A stretch of 22,720 nt of DNA from an uncultured Clostridia bacterium (GTDB taxonomy: Bacteria > Bacillota > Clostridia > UMGS1810), in contig CAKSPF010000018.1 of the NCBI GenBank assembly GCA_934481345.1, positions 1-22,720 on the forward strand. Reading direction: 5' to 3'. The position numbers and the translations under genes were made by a program. A model generated the notes under the pieces. The model was not told the origin of the DNA and made no database searches. It was given only the letters and a program-made list of their open reading frames with translations. Each line of letters opens with the position of its first letter. Position 1 is the stretch's first letter. Of this stretch, positions 12,207 to 21,093 are shown in pieces.

Positions 12207-13277
12207 ATGGTTGCATTGGTTTTTTGCGGAGATTTAAAATATTGTCCCTACATTAACAGGTATATAGAAAGACTCGAAAATGCACATATTGATTACAAAG
12301 TGTATTTTTGGAATAGAAGCCAATTTAATGTGAGTTTGTCTGAGCATTATGTTTATTATGATCGGGCATCTGATCTTACAAGAGGAAAAATTCAAAAGCT
12401 TCTTGATTTTGTAAAGTTTAGAAAGTGGTTAATCCGGCAACTCAAGAACAATCATCATGAAAAAATTGTCGCCCTGTCAACATTAACCGGCGTTTTTCTT
12501 GGTAGTTTTCTTTATAAAAAAAAGAAAGGTAACTATATTTTTGATATTAGAGATTATAGTTACGAACACATCAAACTATTTTATTCGATTGAGAAAAAAG
12601 TTATCGAGAATAGTGCTTTTACTGCTATATCATCTAAAGGTTTTCAGGAGTTCTTGCCTGAGCACGAGTATGTCATTGCGCATAATTTCAATCGCAATGA
12701 CATTATTGACGGAGCAAAATTTGAGAAATCCAAAGGTAAGATTAACTTTGTGTGGAATGGGGTTGTCCGGTATTTTGAGTTTCAACGATACTACTTGGAT
12801 GCCTTAAAGAATGATTCGCGATTTAATATTGTATTTCATGGTGATGGTCCGGAATTAAAACTTTACAAAGATTATTGCGTCGAGAATGGTTTTACAAATG
12901 TTACTTTTACAGGGTCGTATAACAATCAAGATAAAGCATTGTTGTTAAAAGATGCGCACATTCTTAATAATTGTTATGGAAATAAAAAGTATGATGGCAA
13001 TAAAGTTAAATATGCAGTATCCAATCGGTTTTACGATGGAATGATCTATCATATTCCTCAGTTGGTAGAACCGGAGGGATATAAGCCAAAATGGGCTAAA
13101 CAGTCAGGAATAGGCGCGAGTCTTGCGGTGGACTCGAATTTTGCTGATCGCCTTTATAATTATTATGTAAATATAGATGCTGAGAAATTTGACGTAGCTT
13201 GTAATAATGTTATGAAAGATGTTCTTTGCGAGGATGATGAATATATAGCGAAAATAGATTCGTTTATATTGAGTTGA
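12207..13277 (+). CDS. GT-B glycosyltransferase, family not resolved
   Basis: A 356-aa protein with GT-B character. The N-terminal half starts VALVFCGDLKYCPYINRYIE. The C-terminal half has FVWNGVVRYFEFQRYYLDAL, then IVFHGDGPELKLYKDYC at about 210-226 and FTGSYNNQDKALLLKDAHI, the usual GT4-like phosphate- and sugar-binding layout. The E-x7-E motif is weak: SNRFYDGMIYHIPQLVE occupies that place. It therefore belongs to a diverged capsule-type branch. It probably adds one sugar of the repeat unit in the cytoplasm. The start follows the previous stop directly, with GAGGT before it, so translation is coupled. Confidence 0.75.
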   Translation: MVALVFCGDLKYCPYINRYIERLENAHIDYKVYFWNRSQFNVSLSEHYVYYDRASDLTRGKIQKLLDFVKFRKWLIRQLKNNHHEKIVALSTLTGVFLGSFLYKKKKGNYIFDIRDYSYEHIKLFYSIEKKVIENSAFTAISSKGFQEFLPEHEYVIAHNFNRNDIIDGAKFEKSKGKINFVWNGVVRYFEFQRYYLDALKNDSRFNIVFHGDGPELKLYKDYCVENGFTNVTFTGSYNNQDKALLLKDAHILNNCYGNKKYDGNKVKYAVSNRFYDGMIYHIPQLVEPEGYKPKWAKQSGIGASLAVDSNFADRLYNYYVNIDAEKFDVACNNVMKDVLCEDDEYIAKIDSFILS

Positions 13278-13284
13278 GGTAAAC

Positions 13285-14220
13285 ATGAAATTTTCAGTAA
13301 TAATTCCCGCTTATAATGCGGAAAATTTTATACAACGAAGCGTTCGGAGCGTATTAAGGCAGACATTCTCTGATTTTGAAATCATTGTCGTAAACGATGG
13401 TTCTAATGATACAACTTATCAGAAAGTTTCAAGTATTTCTGACGAACGATTGATTGTAATAGATAAAAAAAACGAAGGGGTTTCTGTTGCCCGGAATGAG
13501 GGCATTCAAAGAGCACAAGGTGAGTATATCTGCTTTTTGGATGCAGATGATGAATTCTATCCGAATCATTTGTCTGCTTTAGCTGAAGCAATTGAAAAGT
13601 ATAAAGACAGGGCTTTTTTTTCGACACGTTTTTGCGTATCTATGATGGATGATAACGAAAAGATTGATATGCCCGCGGTGACAGGCAAGATTGTTTACTA
13701 TGACAATATAATAGAGGAATTATTCCGCTTTTCTGAGCTGATTTGGACCGGTTGCGTATGTATTCGAAAAGAGATGTTCGATAAATACGGAATGTTTGAG
13801 CCGGGAATTAGGCTCGGAGAAGATACAGATATGTGGAAGAGAGTTTACGTACATACTGGTTTAGTTGCCATTGATACGGTAACGGTTAAGAGAAACCGTG
13901 ATTATAGTGAAGCAACAAAGCGATACACTCGATCTTTTGAAGTTGATCCGTTAAACCGCATGCCTATGTTTCTAAACGATGAAACCATTGCTGACAGCGT
14001 CAAGGAGAGCTTGAAAACAGAGCATGAGCTGCAAAAGCTTTCTGTGGTCAGATCTTATCTGCTTAGCGGCGACAAAAAGAAAGCAAAGGAACAAATGAAA
14101 CTTCTAAGCAGGGAGCGGATTCCACGAAAGCGGTTGTTTATAACACAATTGTGTTTTGTTATACCATCATTCGTAATAAGGGGAATTATTCGTTTTAAAA
14201 ATAGAGGGTTATATGAATAG
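13285..14220 (+). CDS. GT2-family glycosyltransferase
   Basis: A 311-aa GT-A enzyme. KFSVIIPAYNAENFIQRSV at the N-terminus and VNDGS at 36-40 bind the nucleotide. The metal-binding DxD lies in FLDADDEF (Asp86, Asp88, Asp89), and GEDTDMWKRV near 185 supplies the catalytic base region typical of GT2. There is no membrane segment, so it acts as a cytosolic or peripheral enzyme. GAGG lies 6 nt before ATG 13285. It is 7 bp after the previous gene and overlaps the next by 8 nt. A T8 run at 13614-13621 is within the frame. Donor and acceptor cannot be read from sequence. Confidence 0.92.
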   Translation: MKFSVIIPAYNAENFIQRSVRSVLRQTFSDFEIIVVNDGSNDTTYQKVSSISDERLIVIDKKNEGVSVARNEGIQRAQGEYICFLDADDEFYPNHLSALAEAIEKYKDRAFFSTRFCVSMMDDNEKIDMPAVTGKIVYYDNIIEELFRFSELIWTGCVCIRKEMFDKYGMFEPGIRLGEDTDMWKRVYVHTGLVAIDTVTVKRNRDYSEATKRYTRSFEVDPLNRMPMFLNDETIADSVKESLKTEHELQKLSVVRSYLLSGDKKKAKEQMKLLSRERIPRKRLFITQLCFVIPSFVIRGIIRFKNRGLYE

Positions 14221-15274
14221 AGAGATAAATAGAGAGAAGTATAAATCAGATTTGGTGAGCATCATAATTCCTGTATATAACATGGAAAAATCGTTGGAAG
14301 ATAGTGTCCGGTCAGTCTTGAATCAGGACTATGAAAATATTGAGGTAATATTGGTTGATGATGGTTCCAAGGATAACAGTTTCGCAGTATGTCAAAAAAT
14401 ATCCGCAGATGACAATAGAGTGAGATGTGTACATACCGAAAATCAAGGTTCTGGACCGGCACGAAATGTCGGTATATCTGAGAGCAAAGGCAGATATTTA
14501 TATTTTCCCGATGCTGATGACTATATTGAACCCAATGCAATTTCAACTCTCGTCGATGCAATGAACGACGGGCAATATGATTTAATCGTTTTCGGATATA
14601 AATGCTTGACGCATGATGGAAATGCAGTATTGGTAAGGGAATATGAATCTTTCGAAATAGCGGGCGAAGCAATTCGACAAGATTATGGTGAATTCTTTGG
14701 GATGACGAACAGATACAGCATACAAGGAGCTCCGTGGAACAAATTTTTTGATGGAGAAACTATAAGAAAATACAATATAACGTATCCTGCATTGAGGAGG
14801 CATCAAGATGAGGCCTTTATATCTCGATATGTTACTTATTGCAGAAATGTTCGGTTTATTCCTGATGTGCTATATAGTTACTATCAGAATACATCAGGAA
14901 TTGAGTGGAAAAAATATCCGGTTGATTATATAGATGCGGTTACGGGATTGCGCGATGTGTGGAATGAAACGATTATGCAATGGAACTGTGATGACATCAA
15001 TACGCATGCTTTAGTGGAGAAAGAGATCTTTTCAAAAATAATTAAGGCTTTAGAACTTTCATATTCTCCTAAAATGGAGTTGAAATTTTGTAGTCGTATC
15101 AAATGGCTTTCTGCAACGTGTAGAAATACACATTTCACGGATTATTCACTAAGAATAGCAGGGAGCATGTATCAAAAAATTATACTGATTTGTGTAAAAC
15201 TTCGTATTTACTCACTTTTGTCATTTGTTCTTTATATTGGAAAAATAAAGAACATTATCAGACAGGGAAAATAG
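14213..15274 (+). CDS. GT2-family glycosyltransferase
   Basis: A 353-aa GT-A enzyme with SDLVSIIIPVYNMEKSLEDS, VDDGS at 48-52 and FPDADDY at 99-104 as the DxD-type metal site. APWNKFFDGE and RRHQDEAFISRY follow, the latter carrying the ED/QDE motif of CAZy GT2 capsule enzymes. The C-terminal ~70 residues are basic and hydrophobic, suggesting peripheral membrane attachment. GAGGG lies upstream of ATG 14213, which is inside the end of the previous gene. It likely adds one sugar to the growing unit; specificity is unknown. Confidence 0.92.
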   Translation: MNREINREKYKSDLVSIIIPVYNMEKSLEDSVRSVLNQDYENIEVILVDDGSKDNSFAVCQKISADDNRVRCVHTENQGSGPARNVGISESKGRYLYFPDADDYIEPNAISTLVDAMNDGQYDLIVFGYKCLTHDGNAVLVREYESFEIAGEAIRQDYGEFFGMTNRYSIQGAPWNKFFDGETIRKYNITYPALRRHQDEAFISRYVTYCRNVRFIPDVLYSYYQNTSGIEWKKYPVDYIDAVTGLRDVWNETIMQWNCDDINTHALVEKEIFSKIIKALELSYSPKMELKFCSRIKWLSATCRNTHFTDYSLRIAGSMYQKIILICVKLRIYSLLSFVLYIGKIKNIIRQGK

Positions 15275-15311
15275 ATTGGTAGTTGCCATCTATCAATAAG
15301 GAGATGAGCAG

Positions 15312-16598
15312 ATGAAATATGCATTAAAAATACCGACGAGGACGATAAAACTAACCAGCAATACATTTTTTACATTATTGATTGGTGTTATGTTATGCCA
15401 CTATACTTTGTTTGATTATTTTGCCGTTATTATTGGAAAGTTACCGGTAATGTCAATTTTTAAACCTTTTTTTTTCCCGATATTGTATTCATTGTTGGCG
15501 TTATTGTCTCTTAATTCAGCGAGGCTTAAATGGATACGAGCAAATGATATTGAAATCATTATATTTTTAACTGTATCAATTCTCCTGACAATTATTTTTC
15601 ATCCGCAAAATTCTCAATATATAGCTGAGGAGTTGTGGACTGACATATTACCCTGCATCCCTTTTTTTATGTTAGGTTTATGTATTGACCTGGATGAAGA
15701 TACATATAAAACTATAAGTTTATTAAGTTGCTTGGCAATATTGGTCAGTACTTTATATGTACTCTATTTCTTAAATAGCGGTAGAACGCTTGGCGGATCT
15801 CATAATGAAGATTACAGTATGTATTGGTCATATTTACTTTTGCCTAACACATTAATTGCAATTGATTATTTTTTTAAATCCAAAAAGCTGTTTCCGGCTA
15901 TTTGCTCTGCAACAGGTGTGATATATGCTTTTGCAATGGGCACAAGAGGTTCTATTGTTGTTCTTGCAGTATTTATAATTATTTGCGTTTGGCGTTATAT
16001 AAATCTTCGTACAAGCAAGAAGATAATAGTTATGGGTGTATTGGGCATCTTTGTTTGGACCTTTATTTCATCGTCATTATACACGCAAGCATTGTTGGAA
16101 TTTAGAGATTTTCTTGTTAACAATGGTGTTTCAACGAGAATTATTGATTATTTAATTAGTGGTGAGATGGTATCGCAAACAACCGGCAGAGATGATATAT
16201 ATATTGACTTGCTAAACAAATTGAATGAACATCCTTTCCTGGGATATGGTGTATATGGTGAATATCCATTAGGATATCATGCCGGAGCTCATAATATATA
16301 TCTGCAAGTGGTATTTCATTTTGGGTATCCGCTGGGGAGTATTATTATGCTGAGTTATATTACTGTATTTATTAAAGCTTTGATTAAAACCAAGGGAAAC
16401 TTAATACAAAGTTGGATTGCATTATTTGGATGTCTTGTTTTTGTCAGAGGCATATTTGGTGGAAACTATTTAGACTACACAGTGTTCTTTTTACTCGGTC
16501 TTTGCCTAAAATCTTTAAGGGAAGAAAGATATAAACAGAAAACAGATAAAGAAACAGGGGAATTATCAAATGGAACGAAAAGCGTTTATAATATATGA
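15312..16598 (+). CDS. Wzy-like O-antigen/capsule polymerase (O-antigen ligase family membrane protein)
   Basis: A 428-aa integral membrane protein with about ten to twelve hydrophobic segments. A large outer loop after about residue 255 contains TTGRDDIYIDLLNKLNEHP, then LGYGVYGE and GAHNIYLQVVF. The GR-D, HP-LG-G and HN motifs are those of the Wzy_C/O-antigen ligase family. It would join flipped repeat units into polymer on the outer face of the membrane. AGGAG is 8 nt before ATG 15312. It is the only polymerase candidate in the window and, with the flippase at 21072, defines a Wzx/Wzy-type pathway. A T9 run (15467-15475) lies in the coding sequence. The reading frame overlaps the next gene by 29 nt. 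Confidence 0.88.
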   Translation: MKYALKIPTRTIKLTSNTFFTLLIGVMLCHYTLFDYFAVIIGKLPVMSIFKPFFFPILYSLLALLSLNSARLKWIRANDIEIIIFLTVSILLTIIFHPQNSQYIAEELWTDILPCIPFFMLGLCIDLDEDTYKTISLLSCLAILVSTLYVLYFLNSGRTLGGSHNEDYSMYWSYLLLPNTLIAIDYFFKSKKLFPAICSATGVIYAFAMGTRGSIVVLAVFIIICVWRYINLRTSKKIIVMGVLGIFVWTFISSSLYTQALLEFRDFLVNNGVSTRIIDYLISGEMVSQTTGRDDIYIDLLNKLNEHPFLGYGVYGEYPLGYHAGAHNIYLQVVFHFGYPLGSIIMLSYITVFIKALIKTKGNLIQSWIALFGCLVFVRGIFGGNYLDYTVFFLLGLCLKSLREERYKQKTDKETGELSNGTKSVYNI

Positions 16599-17685
16599 GA
16601 GGTACTACGATTTTGATGTCAATCGTATTGTATCGGGTGGGGTACAAACATATATATCTAATTTAATACCGTTGCTGTGTGAGGCGGGGTATGTTTGTAC
16701 GGTTTTTCAATATGGTGCCGATAACGAATGTATGGAGTTGCAGCTTGAGCAATGTTTAGTCAAAGTTGTTCCAAATGCAAAAATACACGGTGTTTATATT
16801 ACAAAAAAGGTTTTGGATTATATTGAAAAAGATTTTGACCGCAATAACGACTTGTTAATTTTTGCCGACCATTTGCTTGCCGAAAAAAATATGGCGGTGC
16901 ATAGCCTTTCTATACAACATGGAATACATTGGGATATCCGAAAAGATGTGAGCCGAAATGATATTCGTATGTTCTTATCAAAGGCGAGATTTGCTTATAA
17001 TGAGCACAAACGGATGAAATATGTCAAGCATGTAGTATGTGTCGATTACAACTTTTTGAACTGGTATAGAGCTCAGGTGGATGTTCCTAATAGTAATTTT
17101 TCTGTTATTCCCAATTTTACAAGAATTGCAGATATTAATGATAAACCTGAAAATGTTGTTAAAATTATTTTTGCGAGAAGATTTGTTAAACATAGAGGTA
17201 CAAGAGTTTTTGCCGAAGCAGCAGATCGTTTGTTGACAGAATACGCAAATATTGAGATTACTATTGCCGGAAGAGGTCCGGATGAAGAATATCTACACAG
17301 CAAGCTTGATAAATGGCAAGACAAAGTTGTGTTTACACAATACACTGCCGATCAATCTTTAGGTATACATGCTGACAAGCATATTGCAGTTATTCCGACT
17401 GTAGGCTCTGAGGGTACATCCTTATCACTTCTTGAAGCAATGTCTGCTCAATGTGCTGCAGTATGCACCGATGTGGGTGGCATGACCAATATCGTTTTAA
17501 ATGGATATAACGGCGTGATGGTTGGTGCAGGTGATGTAAAACAGTTATATTTGGCAATTAAATACTTGATTGACAATCCTGACGAGCGCAATAGAATAGC
17601 AATGACAGGATATGAAACAGTAAAACGTGCATTCTCTCATGAGTGTTGGAAAAATAAATGGAGAGAAGTTTTGAAATTCATATAA
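16570..17685 (+). CDS. GT4-family glycosyltransferase
   Basis: A 371-aa GT-B retaining glycosyltransferase. The acceptor half has SGGVQTYISNLIPLLCEAGY, the glycine-rich loop usual in GT4. The donor half has FARRFVKHRGTRVFAEAADR, ITIAGRGPDEEY and the complete E-x7-E motif EGTSLSLLE (Glu281, Glu289), followed by VGGMTNIVLNGYNGVMV. ATG 16570 lies inside the end of the polymerase gene, with AGGGG upstream. It acts on the cytoplasmic side as one of the transferases building the repeat unit. Of the GT-B enzymes here it is the most canonical. Confidence 0.92.
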   Translation: MERKAFIIYERYYDFDVNRIVSGGVQTYISNLIPLLCEAGYVCTVFQYGADNECMELQLEQCLVKVVPNAKIHGVYITKKVLDYIEKDFDRNNDLLIFADHLLAEKNMAVHSLSIQHGIHWDIRKDVSRNDIRMFLSKARFAYNEHKRMKYVKHVVCVDYNFLNWYRAQVDVPNSNFSVIPNFTRIADINDKPENVVKIIFARRFVKHRGTRVFAEAADRLLTEYANIEITIAGRGPDEEYLHSKLDKWQDKVVFTQYTADQSLGIHADKHIAVIPTVGSEGTSLSLLEAMSAQCAAVCTDVGGMTNIVLNGYNGVMVGAGDVKQLYLAIKYLIDNPDERNRIAMTGYETVKRAFSHECWKNKWREVLKFI

Positions 17686-17712
17686 AATCAGCTTGAAAAG
17701 GAAGGATATTCA

Positions 17713-18633
17713 GTGATTACGAAATTAAAGAAAATGTTTCCAGGATTGTACAAACTATATAAGCATATCTGTAGTCAAAAAAGAATAAAAGAAATTAGCA
17801 CATTGAAAAAGTATAATGAAATACAGCGCAAAGAATTTATATCTGATCTGTATATGAAAAGAATAGGTCATGAATTAAATTGGGATAACCCACAAGCATA
17901 TACAGAAAAAATGCAAATAGAAAAACTGAGACCGACTGCACAAAAAACGAGATTGGCAGATAAGTATTTAGTGCGGGAATGGGTTAAAGAAAAAATAGGA
18001 GAAAGCTATCTTATCCCGCTACTTGGTGTGTGGGATTCGTTTGATAATATATGCTTTGAAGCTTTGCCGAATCAATTTGTACTTAAGACCAATCATGGTT
18101 CCGGTACTAATCTTATAATTAAAGATAAAGCAGATTTTGATAAAAAAAGCGCAAAGTATAAATTCGATAATTGGATGAAAACAGATTTTGCTTATACAAC
18201 TGGATTTGAAATGCATTATTCAGGTATTCCTCGCAAAATATTAGCCGAGAAATATCTTGAGACTGATTTGGGCGAACTTCAAGACTATAAATTTCTTTGC
18301 TTTGATGGTAAGCCGTGCTTTTGTTGGGTTGATCTTGGGCGGTATGGCGGTAATCATACTCGAACTGTATTTGATATGGAGTGGAACTTGCAGCCTTGGA
18401 CACAGGAACGCTATGGCATCTCGCCCGACCCTATCGAAAAACCAAAGAATTTTGAAAAAATGGTTGAGATTGCTACTATATTGAGTCAAGGATTTTCACA
18501 TGTCAGAGTGGATCTGTATAACGTAGATGGAACGATCTATTTCGGAGAAATGACTTTTACAAACGGAAGCGGTTTGGATCCTATTGTTCCGGAAAAATAC
18601 GACTATGTATTGGGAAGTATGTGGAAATTTTAA
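17713..18633 (+). CDS. TupA-like ATP-grasp protein
   Basis: A 306-aa protein of the TupA-like ATP-grasp family (Pfam ATPgrasp_TupA), common in capsule and teichuronopeptide loci. Seen features: the N-terminal NPQAYTEKMQIEKL signature, TRLADKYLVREWV, the ATP-binding loop VLKTNHGSGTNLIIKDK, LQDYKFLCFDGKP, and the metal/substrate end VRVDLYNVDGTIYFGEMTFT. ATP-grasp enzymes join a carboxylate to an amine through an acyl phosphate, so it may amidate a uronic acid or attach an amino acid to the glycan; the substrate is unknown. The start is GTG 17713 behind AAGGAAGGA. It is 27 bp from the previous gene. Confidence 0.88.
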   Translation: MITKLKKMFPGLYKLYKHICSQKRIKEISTLKKYNEIQRKEFISDLYMKRIGHELNWDNPQAYTEKMQIEKLRPTAQKTRLADKYLVREWVKEKIGESYLIPLLGVWDSFDNICFEALPNQFVLKTNHGSGTNLIIKDKADFDKKSAKYKFDNWMKTDFAYTTGFEMHYSGIPRKILAEKYLETDLGELQDYKFLCFDGKPCFCWVDLGRYGGNHTRTVFDMEWNLQPWTQERYGISPDPIEKPKNFEKMVEIATILSQGFSHVRVDLYNVDGTIYFGEMTFTNGSGLDPIVPEKYDYVLGSMWKF

Positions 18634-18652
18634 TGTTATTAGGAGGATGGAT

Positions 18653-19891
18653 TTGAAAATATATTTATATGGTATACAGGGTGTATATAATTATGGCTGT
18701 GAAGCAATGGTCAGAGGTATTTCTGAGAAATTCAAGAATATGTATCCTGATTGCAGGGTTATCTATAAAACTCCGAGTTTGATGGGTGACTCAAAAATAT
18801 TGTCTGATTGCAACACGGTAGAACTGGAGCCTATAGAAAAAAAGATTATTACCGGTAAACAAAAAAACATAGTTTATCGTGGTATACGCTACATAAAAAA
18901 GAAGCTGAATATTGCAAAAACAGATGATTATTTACATATAAACACTGACTGGACACGAGAGTGTGCTGTTTTGGTTATCATTGGCGGCGATGTCTTTGAC
19001 CTTGTACCTTCGCAAAAGAAATATAATAGCGAAAAAATACTTATATCAAAACTGGTCAAGGAAAACGGCGGTAAAGTTCTTCTATGGGGAATTTCAGTAG
19101 GTTCCTTTGAGCGAGATTTAACGGCGAAAAAGCTTTTGATGAATTATTTCAAGAACATTGTTGATTTTGCGGCAATACGTGATAAAAAAAGCTTTGACTA
19201 TCTGAAATCAAGCGGAGTAGCGGATAACATTAAACTCTATTCAGACCCGGCTTATATGCTGCGCACTCTGCAATGTGAATCCGACACAAAGGAAAAAGTA
19301 CTTGGTGTTAATTTAAGTCCCTTGTCTAACCGTTATTTAAAATACACAAAGACTAACGATGAATGGATTCACACCTGGGCACAGGTTGTTAAAAAGATAT
19401 ATGAGGAGTTAATGTTTGAGAAAGTTATTCTTATCCCACATGTGGTGATTCCGACATATTCTAATGATGATGACTATGCTTATTTACAAAATCTATGCCA
19501 AGAATTGTCGGCAATCGGCGTAAGAGCTGACTTTGTCAGTGATAATGCCGGCTTTTTAGGTGTTAAAAAGCATTTAATTAAATGCAGCCTTATAATGTCT
19601 GCAAGAATGCATTGCTCAGTAAATGCCATTACCTGTGGTGTGCCTACCATATTTTTGTCTTATTCACCGAAATCTATCGGTATGTGTGTTCATGTTTACG
19701 GTAATGACAAAATGGTTTTTGACATGAACGAGTTAATCTCAGATACAAATAGTGTCATCGTCAGACTTCGGAAGATTTTAAATTACACCAATGAAATCAA
19801 AGAATATCTGAAGAATAAGAATTTGTCACTTTATGAAGATGCTTGTAGTGTTGCAAAAAATATTGCAGAGTGTTTAAAGGAAGGAAAGTAA
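18653..19891 (+). CDS. Polysaccharide pyruvyl transferase family protein
   Basis: A 412-aa member of the polysaccharide pyruvyl transferase family (CsaB/WcaK-like, GT-B-like fold), which moves pyruvate from phosphoenolpyruvate to a sugar as a ketal. KIYLYGIQGVYNYGCEAM at the start carries the family's GxxNxGxEAM motif. VIIGGDVFDL, LLWGISVGSFERD and SARMHCSVNAITCGVPTIFL are the other hallmarks. TTG 18653 is taken as start because AGGAGG (18641-18646) lies 6 nt before it. The ATG at 18647 directly abuts that site, and one further upstream would overlap the previous gene. The FrhB-like gene follows with 1-nt overlap, a pairing often seen in capsule loci. Confidence 0.9.
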   Translation: MKIYLYGIQGVYNYGCEAMVRGISEKFKNMYPDCRVIYKTPSLMGDSKILSDCNTVELEPIEKKIITGKQKNIVYRGIRYIKKKLNIAKTDDYLHINTDWTRECAVLVIIGGDVFDLVPSQKKYNSEKILISKLVKENGGKVLLWGISVGSFERDLTAKKLLMNYFKNIVDFAAIRDKKSFDYLKSSGVADNIKLYSDPAYMLRTLQCESDTKEKVLGVNLSPLSNRYLKYTKTNDEWIHTWAQVVKKIYEELMFEKVILIPHVVIPTYSNDDDYAYLQNLCQELSAIGVRADFVSDNAGFLGVKKHLIKCSLIMSARMHCSVNAITCGVPTIFLSYSPKSIGMCVHVYGNDKMVFDMNELISDTNSVIVRLRKILNYTNEIKEYLKNKNLSLYEDACSVAKNIAECLKEGK

Positions 19892-21093
19892 TGAAAACCA
19901 TCACAGATAAAAGAATATGCACAGGATGCTCTGCGTGTTATGCTTCATGCCCTAACGGCAGCATAGAAATGGTTTCCGATAACCAAGGTTTTCTGTATCC
20001 TGAAATATTAGGCAACTGCATTGACTGTGGAAAATGTCAAAGAGTTTGTCCTCGCCTCAATCAGGCAGATTTCTCGACGAAATTCTCTCAAACAGCTTAT
20101 GCAGCTGTTTCAAAAGATTTCAAAATATGGAACAGAAGCTCGTCGGGAGGCGCTTTCTCCGAAATCTGTTTTGCATGGGGAGCTGATAATACCATGTTTT
20201 GCGGAGCTTTATGGGACAAGCTTTCTGTAAAACATGTTTGCGTAATAGGCATAGATAAAATTGCACCTTTATGTAAGTCGAAATATGTGTCAAGCGATCT
20301 TGAAAATTGTCACAAGCAAATACGAGAACATTTGGGAAAGGGATACAAAGTTTTGTTTTGTGGAACACCATGCCAGGTTGCCGGATTAAAGAGTTTTTTA
20401 AACAGAGACTATGACAATCTCTTGCTTATTGATTTAATCTGTCATGGAGTTGGCAGTCCGGCTGTTTTCAGTGAATGCATAAAATCAACGGAAAAAGATT
20501 TTCACAAAAAAATTGCATCATATGAATTTAGAAGCAAGAAAAAAGTATTTGATCAAGATCATATAGTAAAGCTGGTTTTTGAAGGAGATACACAACCAAC
20601 GTATATTACCGAGGACAGGTATTTACAATTATTTGTAAAACAGCATTGCTTAAAATCTTCTTGTGGGGAAAATTGCATATACAGAAACGAACACCGTCAG
20701 GGAGACATCACTATTGGTGATTTTAAAGGTCTTACGAAGGTTTTTCCGCAGCTGGATGGAAGTAAAAAGAATTACTCTACAATAGTATTTAACACGCAAA
20801 AGGGAGAAAAAGTGTTTAGTAAATTAAAGGACAGAATGGATATGCTGCCATGCAGCGTTGAAGATATAAAACAATATAATCCGCTTTTTCACAGGCACAC
20901 ATATTTCTCAGTGCAAAGAAACAATTTTTTCAATGATTTTATAGTAGATGCGCAAGGTGCCATAGAAAAATGGACTGTTCCTGCGAAAGTATATACCAAA
21001 AGCCTCAAAGGAAAAGTGTTTGATATCCTTCCACAGGGAGTACGACGGTATTTTAACAAAAGGAGAAATTTATGGCTAACAAAAAAGGATTGA
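19891..21093 (+). CDS. FrhB/FdhB-type Fe-S protein (coenzyme F420 hydrogenase/dehydrogenase beta-subunit family)
   Basis: A 400-aa protein with two 4Fe-4S ferredoxin motifs at the N-terminus (Cys10, 13, 16, 20 and Cys43, 46, 49, 53). The FrhB/FdhB N- and C-terminal domains follow: RSSSGGAFSEICFAWG, LFCGTPCQVAGLK, CHGVGSPAVF, and a second Cys-rich part SSCGENCIYR with GDITIGDFKG. Members in Bacillota sit beside pyruvyl transferases in EPS loci; F420 is not expected in these hosts, so a flavin-dependent redox step is more likely. The reaction is unknown. ATG 19891 shares its A with the previous stop, after AAGGAAAG. It overlaps the flippase by 22 nt. Confidence 0.88.
   Translation: MKTITDKRICTGCSACYASCPNGSIEMVSDNQGFLYPEILGNCIDCGKCQRVCPRLNQADFSTKFSQTAYAAVSKDFKIWNRSSSGGAFSEICFAWGADNTMFCGALWDKLSVKHVCVIGIDKIAPLCKSKYVSSDLENCHKQIREHLGKGYKVLFCGTPCQVAGLKSFLNRDYDNLLLIDLICHGVGSPAVFSECIKSTEKDFHKKIASYEFRSKKKVFDQDHIVKLVFEGDTQPTYITEDRYLQLFVKQHCLKSSCGENCIYRNEHRQGDITIGDFKGLTKVFPQLDGSKKNYSTIVFNTQKGEKVFSKLKDRMDMLPCSVEDIKQYNPLFHRHTYFSVQRNNFFNDFIVDAQGAIEKWTVPAKVYTKSLKGKVFDILPQGVRRYFNKRRNLWLTKKD

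Noticed and set aside
15467..15475. T9 run in the polymerase gene as a phase-variation tract (also T8 at 13614-13621)
   Set aside because: Both are in frame and A/T runs of this length are expected in such AT-rich genes; no frame break accompanies them.
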